From Chrysochromulina tobinii (lineage: Eukaryota; Haptophyta; Prymnesiales; Chrysochromulinaceae), in assembly GCA_001275005.1 (NCBI GenBank), contig JWZX01003024.1, forward strand, positions 1-32,550: a stretch of DNA of 32,550 bases, given 5' to 3'. The notes under the pieces were generated by a model. It did not search any database, was not told the origin of the DNA, and saw only the letters and a program-made list of their open reading frames with translations. The position numbers and the translations under genes were made by a program. Shown in pieces: positions 9,865 to 20,259 of the stretch; within the stretch, counting starts at the first letter, position 1; every line of letters starts with the position of its first letter.

Positions 9865-11038
9865 ATGGGGTCGCCCGCTCGATCGCGATTTGGCGCAGAG
9901 CTCGAGATCCCCGGTCCAGGCACCTACAACTATGCGACCGACCAGACTAGCAGCGGGTTCATGGGCGATGCGCCCAAATACACTATCGCATCACGCAAGG
10001 TGCAGACGAAGCCGGACGACGCATCGCCTGGACCCATATATTCGCCGAGAATGGAGAGCGCGCTCGAGCAATCGCCGCAGTACTCGTTCGGCAATTCGAA
10101 ACGCTTCGAGGCAGGGGGCACCTTTCCACCGGGGCCAGGCCAGTACGAGTCGCTCTCCACCCGTTTTGGAGGGTCCCTGGTTGGAGATGCTCCCAAGTAT
10201 GGATTTTGGCACGTCCGTGCAGCGGCCGTCCAGCGAGCACAAAAAGGGGCAGCGGTGAGCTGCATGCCCCAGCGTTCGACTTGCGTGCCCCAGCGTCGCC
10301 TTGTGTGCCGTTGCGAGGTCTCGTCTCATCCGCTCACGACTGCGCCCGCACTGCAGCTTCATCTCCAAGGAACACGCGATCAAGTCGAACTACGGTGTGA
10401 ACTCGCCAGGGCCAGTTGCCTACTCGTTTCAGGCGCGTGCGCATCGCGCATCGCGCGCCCAGCCGAAATGCCCCATCGGCTCTGCTCATCAGCGTGTCAT
10501 TGACAGTACAACCCTCTGGGCCAAACTGCCCACTGTCGCAGGGAACGATTGGCGCGCAACTCTGCGGCACAAGTCAAGCAAATTCACCCCGCTACACGAT
10601 ACGACCGCGGCTCGAGGGATCGGCTACAGCGGCGGCGGCTGAAAGAGACCGGCCAGGCCCAGGCAAATACAACCAACCCCCCGCCTTTGGCAACCAGGTG
10701 GCCTCGACGCGAAACTCATCCGCGAACTATAGCTTTGGCACGTCTGAGCGCCACAACCCCGCCACCAACCCAAATCGCGTACCGTACATCGGGAAAGACT
10801 TTGACAAAGTCTATTTTGGTGCGCCCGCTTGCGTTTCTGTACACTGCTCCTCGAGCGCCCGCGGTTCGCACTGTCATCGCCGCGATCGAGACCCCCCACA
10901 TCCAACCCCGATTCCACAGGTGTCAACTCTCCGGGGCCTTCCAAGTACGCATTTGGTGGCTCCATCGGGGCCACACTGCCGGATAAAAAGACGTCGTCCA
11001 AGTACTCATTTGGTGGCGAGTCGCGGTTCGCGTACTAG
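9865..11038 (+). CDS. SHIPPO-repeat (ODF3/CIMAP-like) flagellar protein, frame broken by one base
   Basis: The protein carries repeated PGP-x-Y motifs (PGPGTY, SPGPIY, PPGPGQY, SPGPVAY, RPGPGKY, SPGPSKY), the hallmark of SHIPPO/STPGR proteins of flagellar and ciliary microtubules. Exons are inferred at 9865-10254, 10357-10436, 10507-10818 and 10920-11038; donors are GTGAGC, GTGCGC and GTGCGC. Exon 1 contains one base too many in the T run at 10204-10207. Before it the frame reads GDAPKYGF; after it the next frame continues GTSVQRPSSEHKKGQ. Without one T the exons sum to 900 bases, a 299-residue protein ending TAG; as written the frame fails. All downstream splice phases agree with the shifted frame. 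A sequencing or assembly error in a homopolymer is the simplest reading; recent inactivation is possible. The family is strongly supported by the repeats. Confidence 0.85.
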
Positions 11039-11612
11039 GACCCATAGCTTATGGCATCGTTCTCGTTCTCCTTGAGAGTTCTTTGAAGAGGATGAAGAAC
11101 TGTCACGGTCCGCAGCTCGTCCTCAGCGCCACGGTGAACGTGGGCCCGGCCAGATAGGCTGAGAAGTTTGAGGCTGACTGCGGCGCGAGCGGAACTGCAT
11201 GCGCGTCTGCTCGTGGCGCGCCGTCGCCGTTGCCCGCGACCCGCGTCTCCCGTGTGGCCGGTGTGTGCATCCCCTACGTGCGCTACGTTGTATGAGCGGA
11301 GCACGACGTCGAGCTGTCGCGCGAACTCGATGATTGCGCTCCGCTTCCGCACCAGCGCGCGGGGAGCGCTTCATATCGTACGGAGATAATACAGTAGAGT
11401 CTGCATATGGCTGGTGTTTCGCGGTTAGAATAATGATTACGCATGTGCGGTGTGGGCTTCCGCGGATTCGAGATTGCGGCTTCCGAAGATAGGGGTGAAC
11501 ACCCAGTCAGGGGGGGTGGTGAGAAAAACAAGTAGACACACCAAAAACACAGTACACAGTCTCCAGAGTTGGGAGAACGCAATGGTATATGCCCCACTAC
11601 CCTACTGCCCTA
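11039..11612. other. Intergenic between convergent genes
   Basis: This holds the 3' flanks of the SHIPPO-repeat gene and of the SPRY/coiled-coil gene. Open frames are short and lack recognisable motifs. No repeat or RNA gene was seen. Confidence 0.5.
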
Positions 11613-14600
11613 CTACATGTCATACGAGCACTCATGGGCACCAACTTTTTTTATGGCAACCTTGGCTGCATGGGCGGAACCGACAGCATGACTGGCAGCG
11701 GCGGCTTGGGCGGCTTGGCTGGCTTGGGCGAGTGCCTCGGCCTTTGCGAGCTCGACTGCAGCCACGAGCGCTGCCTTGGCGTTGGCATCGGCCGCCTCGA
11801 CCGCACTGTCGCCACCTCGATGGCGTGCTGGCGCTCGCTTGCAGCCACTGCCTGTGCCTCCGACACGGCCGCAGCCACTGCACGTGCGACGGCCTCGTCG
11901 ATGGCCGCCTGCGCGTGCGCCTGCGCTGCAGCCGCCACTGCCTCGGCCGCCTCATCTGCCGCCGCGGTCGAAGCGCTGCGCGCGTACGCCTCTGCAGCTG
12001 CGAGCGCCACAGCGGCCTCGGTCCCGGCCTGGCGTGCATGGCCGAGCTTCGCCGCGAGAGCTTCGAGCGCCGCCTCGGACACACGAAGCTCCTCCGCCAT
12101 CTTGGCAGACTGCTGCGCTTGCCACTCGCGAGCCTCGCGCAGCTCCCTTTGCGCCTGCGACTCCACCTGCGACTCCACCTGCGACTGCGACTGCGACTGC
12201 GCACGCGCCGCCTCGATCACCTTTTCGGCCGCCACGCTTGCGTCAGCAGCTAGCTGCCTCGCCCTCGCAGCTTCCTCGGACGAGCGCACCACCTCATTCC
12301 TCGCCTGATCTAGCAGCGCACCCTGCCGATCCGCCTCGGCCTGCATGCGCTCGAGCGCCTCGGCTAGCCGCTGCGTCTCGGCACGCGCGGCGCTCGCCTC
12401 AGCGCTCGCCTCGTCCGCCGCCCGGCGCGCCTCATCCGTCGCTTGATGGAGCTCGAGGCTCGACGAATAAGCCGCAGCCCGCGCCGCATCGAGCTCCGCC
12501 CGAAGAGTGGCCTCCGCCTCGCGCATGGCTGCTACCTCCGCCGTCCACTCGGGCGTCAGGGACTCACTCATCTCAGCCGCCGTGCGCTCGCCCAGCGCCG
12601 CCGCCTCTCGTGCCGCCGCCTCTCGTGCCGCCGCCTCGAGCTGCGCCATCAGCTGCGCCTCAAGCTGCACTGCGCCCTCGCGCGCGGCGACCACCTCCGC
12701 AACGAGCTGCCGCCGCGCCTCGTCGCTTTCTCGGGAGAGCCTCTGCTGCTCGAGACGATGCTGCTCCCGCTCGTGCTCGATCTGCGCCTGGCTCGCGGCG
12801 AGGCTGGCCGCATGCTCACGCCGGAGCGCCGCCTCGTCAGCCGCAGCGTGCTCGCGCGCGAGGCACGCCGCCTCGAGCTTTGCGGCCTCAAGCTGGCTCT
12901 GGAACGTGTGCAGCGCGGTCGCGCCATTTGCTTGTGCCTCGTCGAGGCTGCTCGCGTGCTCGCGACGAGCAGCCTCGAGCTCGCACGCGAGCTCAAGCTC
13001 AATGCGTCGTGCAGCCTCGAGCTCGCGACGAATAGCCTCGAGGGCGTTCGAAGAGGCGCGTGCATGCTCCTGCTGAGCGTCGAGCAGCGCCTCCGCTCGC
13101 TCGCGTTGGGCCTCGAGGAGCGTCGTCGCGAGCGCCTGCTCCTTCTCAAGCAGTGTCGCGGCAAAGGTCGCCTCTTGCTCCCGACGAGCCGCGGCAGCCT
13201 GTTGAGCGACCTCGTGCGCAGCGACGCGCGCCGCTTCGTCGGCGGCCTCCCTCTGCTGCTGATGCACGCGCTCCAGCTGCCGCCGCTCCGACGCTGCCTC
13301 AGCCCCTGCCTCGACTAGTGCTCGCCGCAGCGCCTCAGTGTGCGCCGCTTCCATCGCGGTGAGCGCCTCAGTATGGCGCTGTTCCATCTGCTCGATTCTC
13401 GCCTTCAGATCACGCGTCACCGCCGCCTCGGCCGCTGCGACTGCTGCCTGCTGCGCGCGTCGCGCTTCGCTCGCAGCCGCCTCCTCGCGCGCCGCGGCCG
13501 CCGCCTCCGCCTCGCTTCTCGCGGCCGCGGCCGCCGCCCGTGCCGCCGCGTCTTGTGCGCTTCGCGCACGCTCATCGGCATGCAGAAGAGCCTCTGCATG
13601 CTCGCGGGCCAGCGCATCAAGCGCCGCCGCCTCGTGTGCCGATGCCGCCTCTCTGGCTGCCGCGAGCTCCGCCGCCGCCGTCTCGATGGCGTGCTGCCGC
13701 TGCTGGTTCGCCGCTTGGAGCAAAAGCGCCTGGGCATCTTGCGCTGCGTAGAGCGTGGCAATGCGCTCGTCGGTGGCCTTCTCGGCCGCAGTGTGGAGCG
13801 CCGCGGCGATCTCGTTCTCGTGCTTGCGCAGCAGCGCATTGCTCACCGCGTACGCCTCGTCAGCCGCCCGGCGCAGCGCTTGCGCCCTCTGTGCCGCAGC
13901 TTCACTCAACGCAGCCTCGAGCTTCTCGACATGGCGAGCCTCGAGCGCAGCGCGCTCCTGTGCCGCCTCCGCTTCCACGGCCTGGCGCGTAGAGGCCTCC
14001 GCCTCCGCCCTGGCTTGCGCCACCTCGGCGGCCTGCGCCTCGATTGCGGTGCGTGCGGCGGCCTCCTGATGGGCAGCATGCTCGCGGAGCATTTGGGTCG
14101 TGCGCTGCATCGCGAGCTGGTGGGCCGCCTCGAGGGAGCTGCAACGCTCGCGCTCGGCGTTGAGCTCGGCGATGGTCTGCACCAACTGCCGCCCCTCGTG
14201 TGTACGCGCCGCTGCAAGTTCCGCCTCCGCAGCCGCGAACACTCGCTGCCGGGCGCGGCGTGTGGCGGTTGCGACGCTATGGAAGAGGAGCGCCGCGTCC
14301 TCGGCACTCGAGACGAAGCGAGCAGGTAGCGCCGCCAGCGCCTGAGGCATCGAGGGCCGTTGGCGGCTACCCACCGCAAGTGTGGTGTCCTCGCCACTGG
14401 AGGCGAGAACTGCAGCGACGGCCACCGCCGCCGAGTCGGAGGCAGCGGCAGCCGCCGCGGCCGCGGCGATGGCGCCATCGGCGGCTTCAGCAAGAGCGAG
14501 CGCGGCGGGTGGCGGTGGCGTTGGGCTCGGGAGCAGCGTCACCGCATCGCCAGGGAAGGCAAGGGTGACGCACGGGCGCACCACAGCCGGCAGCACCACG

Positions 14601-15505
14601 CATGCATCCACCTCGGGGCCACCGTTGATGGCAAACGCGAGACGGTGGTTGTTCATGTCGACGATCACCTCGATCGTCGAGCCACGCGCGCGCCCTTGCA
14701 GGTGGCAACTCTGCGGGCCGCGCGCCTGTGGCAGGATGTGCCTATGGCCTACGCCAACTTCGCGTGGGCCGCGCGCTGCGTGCAGCCGGCCATCATAGGG
14801 GCAAAACCCCCAATAATGCTCGGCCGAGGGCGCAGCCTCTGTGGCCGAAGGGTCCGCATCAGCGATGCCCAGGCGCATGCCGAAGCCGTCGTTGCCCCGC
14901 GAGTGGCGGATCACAAACACGAAGCGGTGCTCGCCGGTGCTCATCAGCGGCAGCCCGAGCACCGCACCTGCACCCTGCGTCATGTGCGTGGCCGTCGAGC
15001 GCGGCTCGTCGTCTGTGCCTTCGTAGACAAGGTCGACATCTGCTGGTGCCCAGCGCCATCGCGGCGGCATCAGACCTGTGGCGATACCGTCGATCTCCTG
15101 GGCAGCCACCGGCACCATTCCGGTCGGAGCGGCGCCCGCTCCACTGGAAGCTGGCGGTAGCGGCTCACCGTAACCGCTGGCTCCACCACCACGGCCACCA
15201 AGCGAATGCGCATCCCCCGATGAAAGCGAGAGGCGCTGTGTGCCCGGCGCTACCGGCACTCGGCGCGGTAGCGCCTGCGGCCGCGGTGGAGCCTGCCGTC
15301 GTGGTGGTGAGGCTTGCACCCGTGGGGTAGACAGTGACGCAACCCGTCTGCTCATCGTGGCGTCGAGTGGACCGCGAGCGCCTACAGCGGCAGCAGCTCG
15401 CTGCTGCTCGACGATCGAAGCTACTATCGACTGCGCCTTCAATGGTGAAGATAGCCGCACGGGCGCGCCGAGGCTTTCGCGGTCGCGGCGCGAAGATGAT
15501 GACAT
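11613..15505 (-). CDS. SPRY-domain protein with very long alanine-rich coiled coil, frameshift near C-terminus
   Basis: The first 180 residues are low-complexity Ser/Arg/Pro/Gly. Residues about 190-325 look like a SPRY domain: GMRLGIADAD, HYWGFCPYDGR, then IEVIVDMNNHRLAFAINGG and a final LAFPGDAVTL strand, the usual order of SPRY landmarks. From about 400 on the protein is an Ala/Glu/Arg heptad-rich coiled coil of nearly 900 residues. The uninterrupted frame ends at 11651, but its last about 50 residues change abruptly to Ser/Pro/Arg-rich. From about 11800 the neighbouring frame continues the alanine-rich pattern (VEAADANAKAALVAA) to a TAG at 11613. One missing base near 11800-11812 would explain this and give about 1297 residues. 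SPRY domains bind proteins and the coil suggests a structural scaffold; no specific function is known. Divergent from the next gene by 165 bases. Confidence 0.8.
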
Positions 15506-15670
15506 GGGGCGCGCCAGCGTCGTCTCGCGACGGCGGCGCCGGCCGCCGCCGTCACGGCGAATTTTTCAAGTGCAGGTTCGCTCCTCCGCAGGCTATGAGG
15601 ACTCGGTTGCGTGTTTAGAAAGTTGTGATTCCGAATCTTCGTTTCAAAGCTTCCTTTCCATTGAACAGCA
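15506..15670. promoter_or_regulatory. Compact divergent promoter between two coiled-coil genes
   Basis: Only 165 bases separate the opposed ATG codons, so both promoters and leaders must share or overlap this space. The left half is GC-rich and the right half (15590-15670) AT-richer. No named element was recognised. Confidence 0.55.
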
Positions 15671-17302
15671 ATGTCGTTTGTGAAAAGAGTAGCCGCGGAG
15701 GAGCTCGCCTCCACAGTTGCGCGCCACTTTGGCACATCCGACTCGCCGTTCAGCCACGTCGATGCGGACCATGCCATCAGCGGATTTCGAAGCGCTCTAA
15801 GTGTGGAGGCAGCGGAGGCCGGCCGGCCACTCCATCTGTTGCCGCCTCACTCAATTGTGCTTGCACTTCGACGCTTTCTGGGCCCAATGTCGTACGAGCG
15901 CGAGCTCTCCGAAATCCTGTGCGCGGCGTACGGCTCCGCGCACGGCGGTCCTGTGAACGCTGTCTTGCTCCTCGATCAGTTCGCACACGCTCTTGCGCCT
16001 TCGCATATGTCAAGGCCGGCGCTCATGACCAAGATGGACCTGAAGGCGGCGATCGCCGCGTGGGTGGCGGAGCGCGGTCCTCCCCAGTCCTCCCCTGCCT
16101 CGCCCCCGCGGCTCACCTCGGGCTCGCCACTCGGCCCTACTTCGGTCGGGCGAACGCCACGAAACAGCCCGCCAGGGAGCGCCGCCCCAGCGGTGGGGAC
16201 GGCGGCCTACCAACGGCAACTGAGCGCCTCGGACCCAGGTGCCTTGATCCCGGCGCCGCAGTCGCTCTTCTCGCCCGTTCCGGCGAGCGCCGCGACCTTG
16301 CGCGTCGAAGCCGCAGCACTCAGCGCATCGTCGAGTGAGCCACTGCGCGCGGCGGGCTCGGCGCTCTCAGCGCTGATCGCGCAGGCGACGGCGGCGGCGC
16401 ACGACCACGAGCGCGCGCTCACTGCGACGAGCGAGGCGGCGCTCGGCTGGCAGGGGCGCGCCATGAGCGCCGAAAGCGAGGCGGTGGCTCTCACGACCGC
16501 GCAGCGAGCTCTGCACGCGGAGCTCGCCGCATCAGAACGGGAGAAGAACGCGGCACGGTCGCGCGTGGAGGTCCTTGAGCAGCGCGTCATCAGCCTCGAG
16601 CACGAGCGAGCTGTGCAGGCGCTGCGCGAGCGCGAGGCAGAGGGACGTGCGCTCGAGCTCCAGGCACAGATCGCGGCTAAGGCGACTGAACTTCGCTCGT
16701 CGCAGCAGGCGCACATGCACGAGCATCAGCAGCGGATCGCCTCGGAAGAGGAGCTGAGCCGAGCGCGCGCCCACGCGCACGCGCAGCTCGAGTCGCAAGC
16801 GCACGAGCAGGTCCAGTTCCGCCGGCAGCTCGATGAGGAGCGCGAGGCAAGTGCCCAGGCCGTGCGCGAGGCAAACGCCCGGTTTCAGGCGGAACTCGAC
16901 ATGACACGGCAGGAGCTCACGCGCCAGTTGAACGACGAGCGCGCGAGTGTGGCTCAGCTGCGCAACGAGCTGCGCGCCGCGCGCCTCGACCTCGAAAGCA
17001 CCCGCAACCTGCGTGCCCGCGAGCGCGCCGAGTATGATGCGGCAGCGCAGCACGCGGCGGAGCTCCAGCGCGCCGCCGTCGCGCGCATGGAGTCCAAGAT
17101 GGCGGCCGCCGCGAGCCAGGCCGCGCTACAGCTCGAACGCGCGCGCAAGGAGCTGGCAGACGAGCGTGCGCTCACACAGGAAATCGTCACCGAGGCGAAG
17201 CAGGAGGCGGCCGCAGCCATGGCGCAGACGCTCGAGGCTCGGGAGGATGCGCTCCGCTGGCAGAGGGCCATGACGCCGAATTCGACGATCTCTGGCTTGT
17301 GA
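15671..17302 (+). CDS. Alanine-rich coiled-coil protein of unknown function
   Basis: An intronless frame of 543 residues starting at an ATG preceded by an A-rich leader. Residues 1-135 look folded: helical, with hydrophobic and few low-complexity residues. I recognise no family. Residues about 140-235 are a Pro/Ser/Gly/Ala linker. Residues about 240-525 form a continuous Glu/Arg/Ala/Gln coiled coil with heptad spacing, and the protein ends TPNSTISGL. The composition matches the coil of the SPRY protein encoded head-to-head 165 bases away, which suggests a shared role in a cytoskeletal or scaffold structure; that is inference. Similarity between long coils can also come from composition alone. 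Codon use and GC content look like the neighbours. Confidence 0.8.
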   Translation: MSFVKRVAAEELASTVARHFGTSDSPFSHVDADHAISGFRSALSVEAAEAGRPLHLLPPHSIVLALRRFLGPMSYERELSEILCAAYGSAHGGPVNAVLLLDQFAHALAPSHMSRPALMTKMDLKAAIAAWVAERGPPQSSPASPPRLTSGSPLGPTSVGRTPRNSPPGSAAPAVGTAAYQRQLSASDPGALIPAPQSLFSPVPASAATLRVEAAALSASSSEPLRAAGSALSALIAQATAAAHDHERALTATSEAALGWQGRAMSAESEAVALTTAQRALHAELAASEREKNAARSRVEVLEQRVISLEHERAVQALREREAEGRALELQAQIAAKATELRSSQQAHMHEHQQRIASEEELSRARAHAHAQLESQAHEQVQFRRQLDEEREASAQAVREANARFQAELDMTRQELTRQLNDERASVAQLRNELRAARLDLESTRNLRARERAEYDAAAQHAAELQRAAVARMESKMAAAASQAALQLERARKELADERALTQEIVTEAKQEAAAAMAQTLEAREDALRWQRAMTPNSTISGL

Positions 17303-17892
17303 CGAATTCGACGCATGCATGGGTTGACATAGTGGCCTTGAGGCAGACCCATTCACAGAGTCATGCCGCACACGGTGGTCGGATCGGAGCAACGGCGCCG
17401 CAGAGGGAGACCTCTCAGCTCCAGAGATCGCACATTTACGTCCGCTCCAACACAGATCGTAAACGTGTACGCTACTGTAAGTGCACAGATCTAGTTGTTA
17501 GTCACCGGGCGGTACGGGTGCCGGTTCGGACTTCGGTCTTCGGTTCGCTGTCCGTATCCTTCTATGTGGAGCGGGCACTTGTGCGCAAATGCGCAAGGCA
17601 TCGTGCTCCGTTCGTCCGTGCCGGCTCGCAGTAAAAAATGTCGATAAAAAATGTACCGTCCTACGCCCCCGCACCGCCGGTCCGCGACCGGTCGTCTCCC
17701 GTCGTCTCTCGGTTCTCCCTTCTCCGCTAGACTGGCTACACACGCCACATGGAAGTCAGGCACGTCCAGCCCGTTTTCTCGTTGGGTCTGCGCGCAGCAT
17801 GGCTTATGTACGTGCCGTCGCTGTGGAGCCGCAGCGCCAGAAGCGCGCGCTCATGGCCACATCGCCGCAGACATCGTCACACAGTGGTTCGA
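17303..17892. other. Intergenic between convergent genes
   Basis: 590 bases between the stops of the coiled-coil gene and eIF2D. A tandem TAAAAAATGT occurs at about 17633-17642 and 17645-17654, an AT-rich island in GC-rich surroundings that may relate to 3'-end formation. No gene was recognised. Confidence 0.5.
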
Positions 17893-20259
17893 TCAAGTGT
17901 TCGACCTCTTGCTCTCCTTGAGTTTCAGCTCTATCCACTGCTTCTCGATGCAGTAGACATCGCGCAGGTAGTCGCAGACCTCGTTGACGCAGTGGCCCTG
18001 CAGCAGCACTTCGACGTCCTTGGTGTTATTGCCGGGCAGCTTCAGCACGGCGGTCGTGCAGCCGAGCTTGACTTTGAGCGCGTCCGAGACCGCCTGGGGC
18101 GAGATGCAGAACGACTCGAGACCTGAGACGTGCGTCTTGTTGTGGCCAGCCGCGCGCTTCATCTCAATGCTGATGGGCTTGAGCGCGCCCTTGCGGATTG
18201 ACGGGGCCTCGCCCTGGACCTCGACACGGTGGAAAGCGGTCATGCGCTCCTTCAGCGACGCCTTGAGCTCGGCGAGCGACATGTGCGTCGCAAAGGTCGT
18301 CCCCTTCTTCGCGCCTCCCGCGAGCTTGACGAGCGCGTTCAGCAGCAGCTCGTCGAGCGGGACGGCCGCTGGGTCAAAGTCGGGCAGCCCCGTTCCGACG
18401 CTGCCCCCCGCGGAGGGCGCGGGCGGCGGCGTGGGCGTGCCATCAAGGAGCTTGAGCGTGGCGATGGCGTCGACGATGGCATTGGCCGTGGTCGCGCCCG
18501 CGCCGTAGGTCTGGAGCTCATCCACGGTGAGCGCGCCGACGGCGAGCGCGCCGAGCGAGTCGAAGCCGTCTGCGGCGAGCGCGGCGGCAATCTGCACAGC
18601 GGTCGCGTCATCGGCCACCCCGCCCGAGCTGACGAGCCACGCGCGCACTACGTCGGGCGCGTTCCCGGCGAGCACATTGGCGAGGGGCGCAGCGTATGCC
18701 TCGGGCACTCCGAGCTTTGAGAGCTCGGCGGCATTAAGGCTGCCCGCTTGGAGCGCAGCAACCGAGTCGAAGCCCTCCGTGGCGAGGGCATCCGCCGCCG
18801 CCGCTGCTTCGGCTGAGGGCATCCCGGCCGCATAACGCAGGAAGCCGCACACCTCGGGAGGCCCCTCGGCCGAAGCCGAAGCACCGTCACCACCTGTGGC
18901 GCTGGCCGCCGGGCCGCCCTCGCCTCCCGCGCCGCCGTCGGCGTCATCCGAGTGAGCACCTCCGAGCACGAGCTTGGTCCGAATGTATTGCTCGAGCGCG
19001 GCGTGCGCCTCGCCGAGGGTGTACGTGGCGCTCTTGTCCTTTTTGCCGACGGCCTCGAAGAGCGGCTTGGTGTACGAGTTAGGCTGCCACAGATCGGTGA
19101 CCACAGGCGGCTTGGTGCGCAGCGGCTCGTCCTTGGCTTCCTCCCGCGCACCTCCAGCCGCACCGGCCGCGCTCACCTCTTCCTTTGCCTTGGCAGCGCT
19201 CGTGCCGAGCAGCTCGAAGGCTTCATACGCGGCGCTCGAGCGGTCGACGGACAGGATGGTGATGATGTTCTTAACGTCGCGTACATTGCACCACTTCTGC
19301 TTGTGCATGTGCTTGATGAACTTTCCCACCTGCTTGTAGCTCGTCTTCTTGGCGTCGAGCGTCGGCTGACCCGCCGGGCGCGCGGGCTGCATGTGGTTGA
19401 GGTAGAACTTGTCCGCGGTCAGCGGCAGCTCTGAATCGGTGCATGTCGTCTTGAAGGCGGCCCAGAAGCAGTACTCCATCAGGGCGTCCGGATCCATCTC
19501 TCCAACAGCCTCGACAGGACCGCTCGCGCGTGCCTCACCCGATCGCCGCTCGCCCGAGCGCCGCTCGCCCTTGCGCGGCTCGTCATCCTCTTCGTCGTCC
19601 TCGTCCTCGTCCTCGTCCTCACCCGCCGCTGCTCCCGTGCCCGAGGACGCGGCGATCTCGTCGGCGAGGAAGCCATCATTAGGCACCTTGCGCCCGCCAT
19701 ACGACCAGAGCGAGTCGCGGTACACGTGTAGCACTGCCATGCCCTTGCCCTTCATGCCGGTCTTGGCCACTTCGTCGGACGAGACGAGCATCTTGCCCAC
19801 TGCAAAGGGCGCATCGTTGCCCTCGACGCGGATACACCGCTTCTGCCCGGCCGCAAACTTACCCAGGCCACCGTCGGGGACGATGACGCCGGGTAGCATC
19901 ATGTCTGCGCCTGCACCGCGTTCCTTGGGCAGCAGGAACTTGGACACTGGCCCGTGCGTCACGAGCTCCGGTATGATTGATGGCAGCATCCACAGCGTAA
20001 AAAGCGTCGGGAAGACGGCACCGAAGCCGTCGTCGAAAAATGCGGCTGGCCCGTCGCCGGGCACGTACAGGTGCGTGCCGTTCGAGCACTTGAGCAGGTG
20101 TACATCCGTCTCCTCCTTTACCCGCAACACTTTGTCAAGCATCTTCTTGGTGAGCAGCGGAAACTCTTCCATGAGCTGCGAGCGCAGTCGCTTGACGTCC
20201 GCCTTGCCCAGTATCGATTGCGTGGTGATTTTGGACTCGGCCTTGAAAACGTTGGACAT
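17893..20259 (-). CDS. EIF2D: Translation factor eIF2D (ligatin family) with inserted tandem SAM-like domains
   Basis: eIF2D delivers tRNA to the ribosomal P site and helps recycle 40S subunits. The ATG at 20257-20259 gives 788 residues beginning MSNVFKAES; upstream in-frame codons are non-ATG starts. Domain order: an N-terminal DUF1947-like region (1-90), PUA (about 95-180), an acidic Glu/Asp run (214-228) and RRSGE repeats, a winged helix (about 255-345), the first half of SWIB/MDM2 (about 385-435), an insertion (about 436-620), the second half of SWIB (about 625-680), and SUI1 at the C-terminus (about 690-780). The insertion contains two SAM-like segments (about 470-531 and 540-600), each with EGFDS or DGFDS followed by a leucine-rich helix pattern. 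The overall architecture is diagnostic of eIF2D; human eIF2D is about 584 residues, and the insertion explains most of the extra length. No intron is required. Head-to-tail with the carboxypeptidase gene. Confidence 0.92.
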   Translation of the reverse strand: MSNVFKAESKITTQSILGKADVKRLRSQLMEEFPLLTKKMLDKVLRVKEETDVHLLKCSNGTHLYVPGDGPAAFFDDGFGAVFPTLFTLWMLPSIIPELVTHGPVSKFLLPKERGAGADMMLPGVIVPDGGLGKFAAGQKRCIRVEGNDAPFAVGKMLVSSDEVAKTGMKGKGMAVLHVYRDSLWSYGGRKVPNDGFLADEIAASSGTGAAAGEDEDEDEDDEEDDEPRKGERRSGERRSGEARASGPVEAVGEMDPDALMEYCFWAAFKTTCTDSELPLTADKFYLNHMQPARPAGQPTLDAKKTSYKQVGKFIKHMHKQKWCNVRDVKNIITILSVDRSSAAYEAFELLGTSAAKAKEEVSAAGAAGGAREEAKDEPLRTKPPVVTDLWQPNSYTKPLFEAVGKKDKSATYTLGEAHAALEQYIRTKLVLGGAHSDDADGGAGGEGGPAASATGGDGASASAEGPPEVCGFLRYAAGMPSAEAAAAADALATEGFDSVAALQAGSLNAAELSKLGVPEAYAAPLANVLAGNAPDVVRAWLVSSGGVADDATAVQIAAALAADGFDSLGALAVGALTVDELQTYGAGATTANAIVDAIATLKLLDGTPTPPPAPSAGGSVGTGLPDFDPAAVPLDELLLNALVKLAGGAKKGTTFATHMSLAELKASLKERMTAFHRVEVQGEAPSIRKGALKPISIEMKRAAGHNKTHVSGLESFCISPQAVSDALKVKLGCTTAVLKLPGNNTKDVEVLLQGHCVNEVCDYLRDVYCIEKQWIELKLKESKRSNT

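Noticed and set aside
10200-10212. Programmed ribosomal frameshift in the SHIPPO-repeat gene
   Set aside because: No slippery heptamer or downstream structure was recognised and the family is not known to use frameshifting. A homopolymer indel is simpler.
11776-14329. Several plus-strand open frames of 290-420 codons opposite the SPRY/coiled-coil gene
   Set aside because: They are Arg/Pro/Leu-rich shadows caused by GC-rich alanine codons. The minus strand carries the SPRY domain and heptad pattern.
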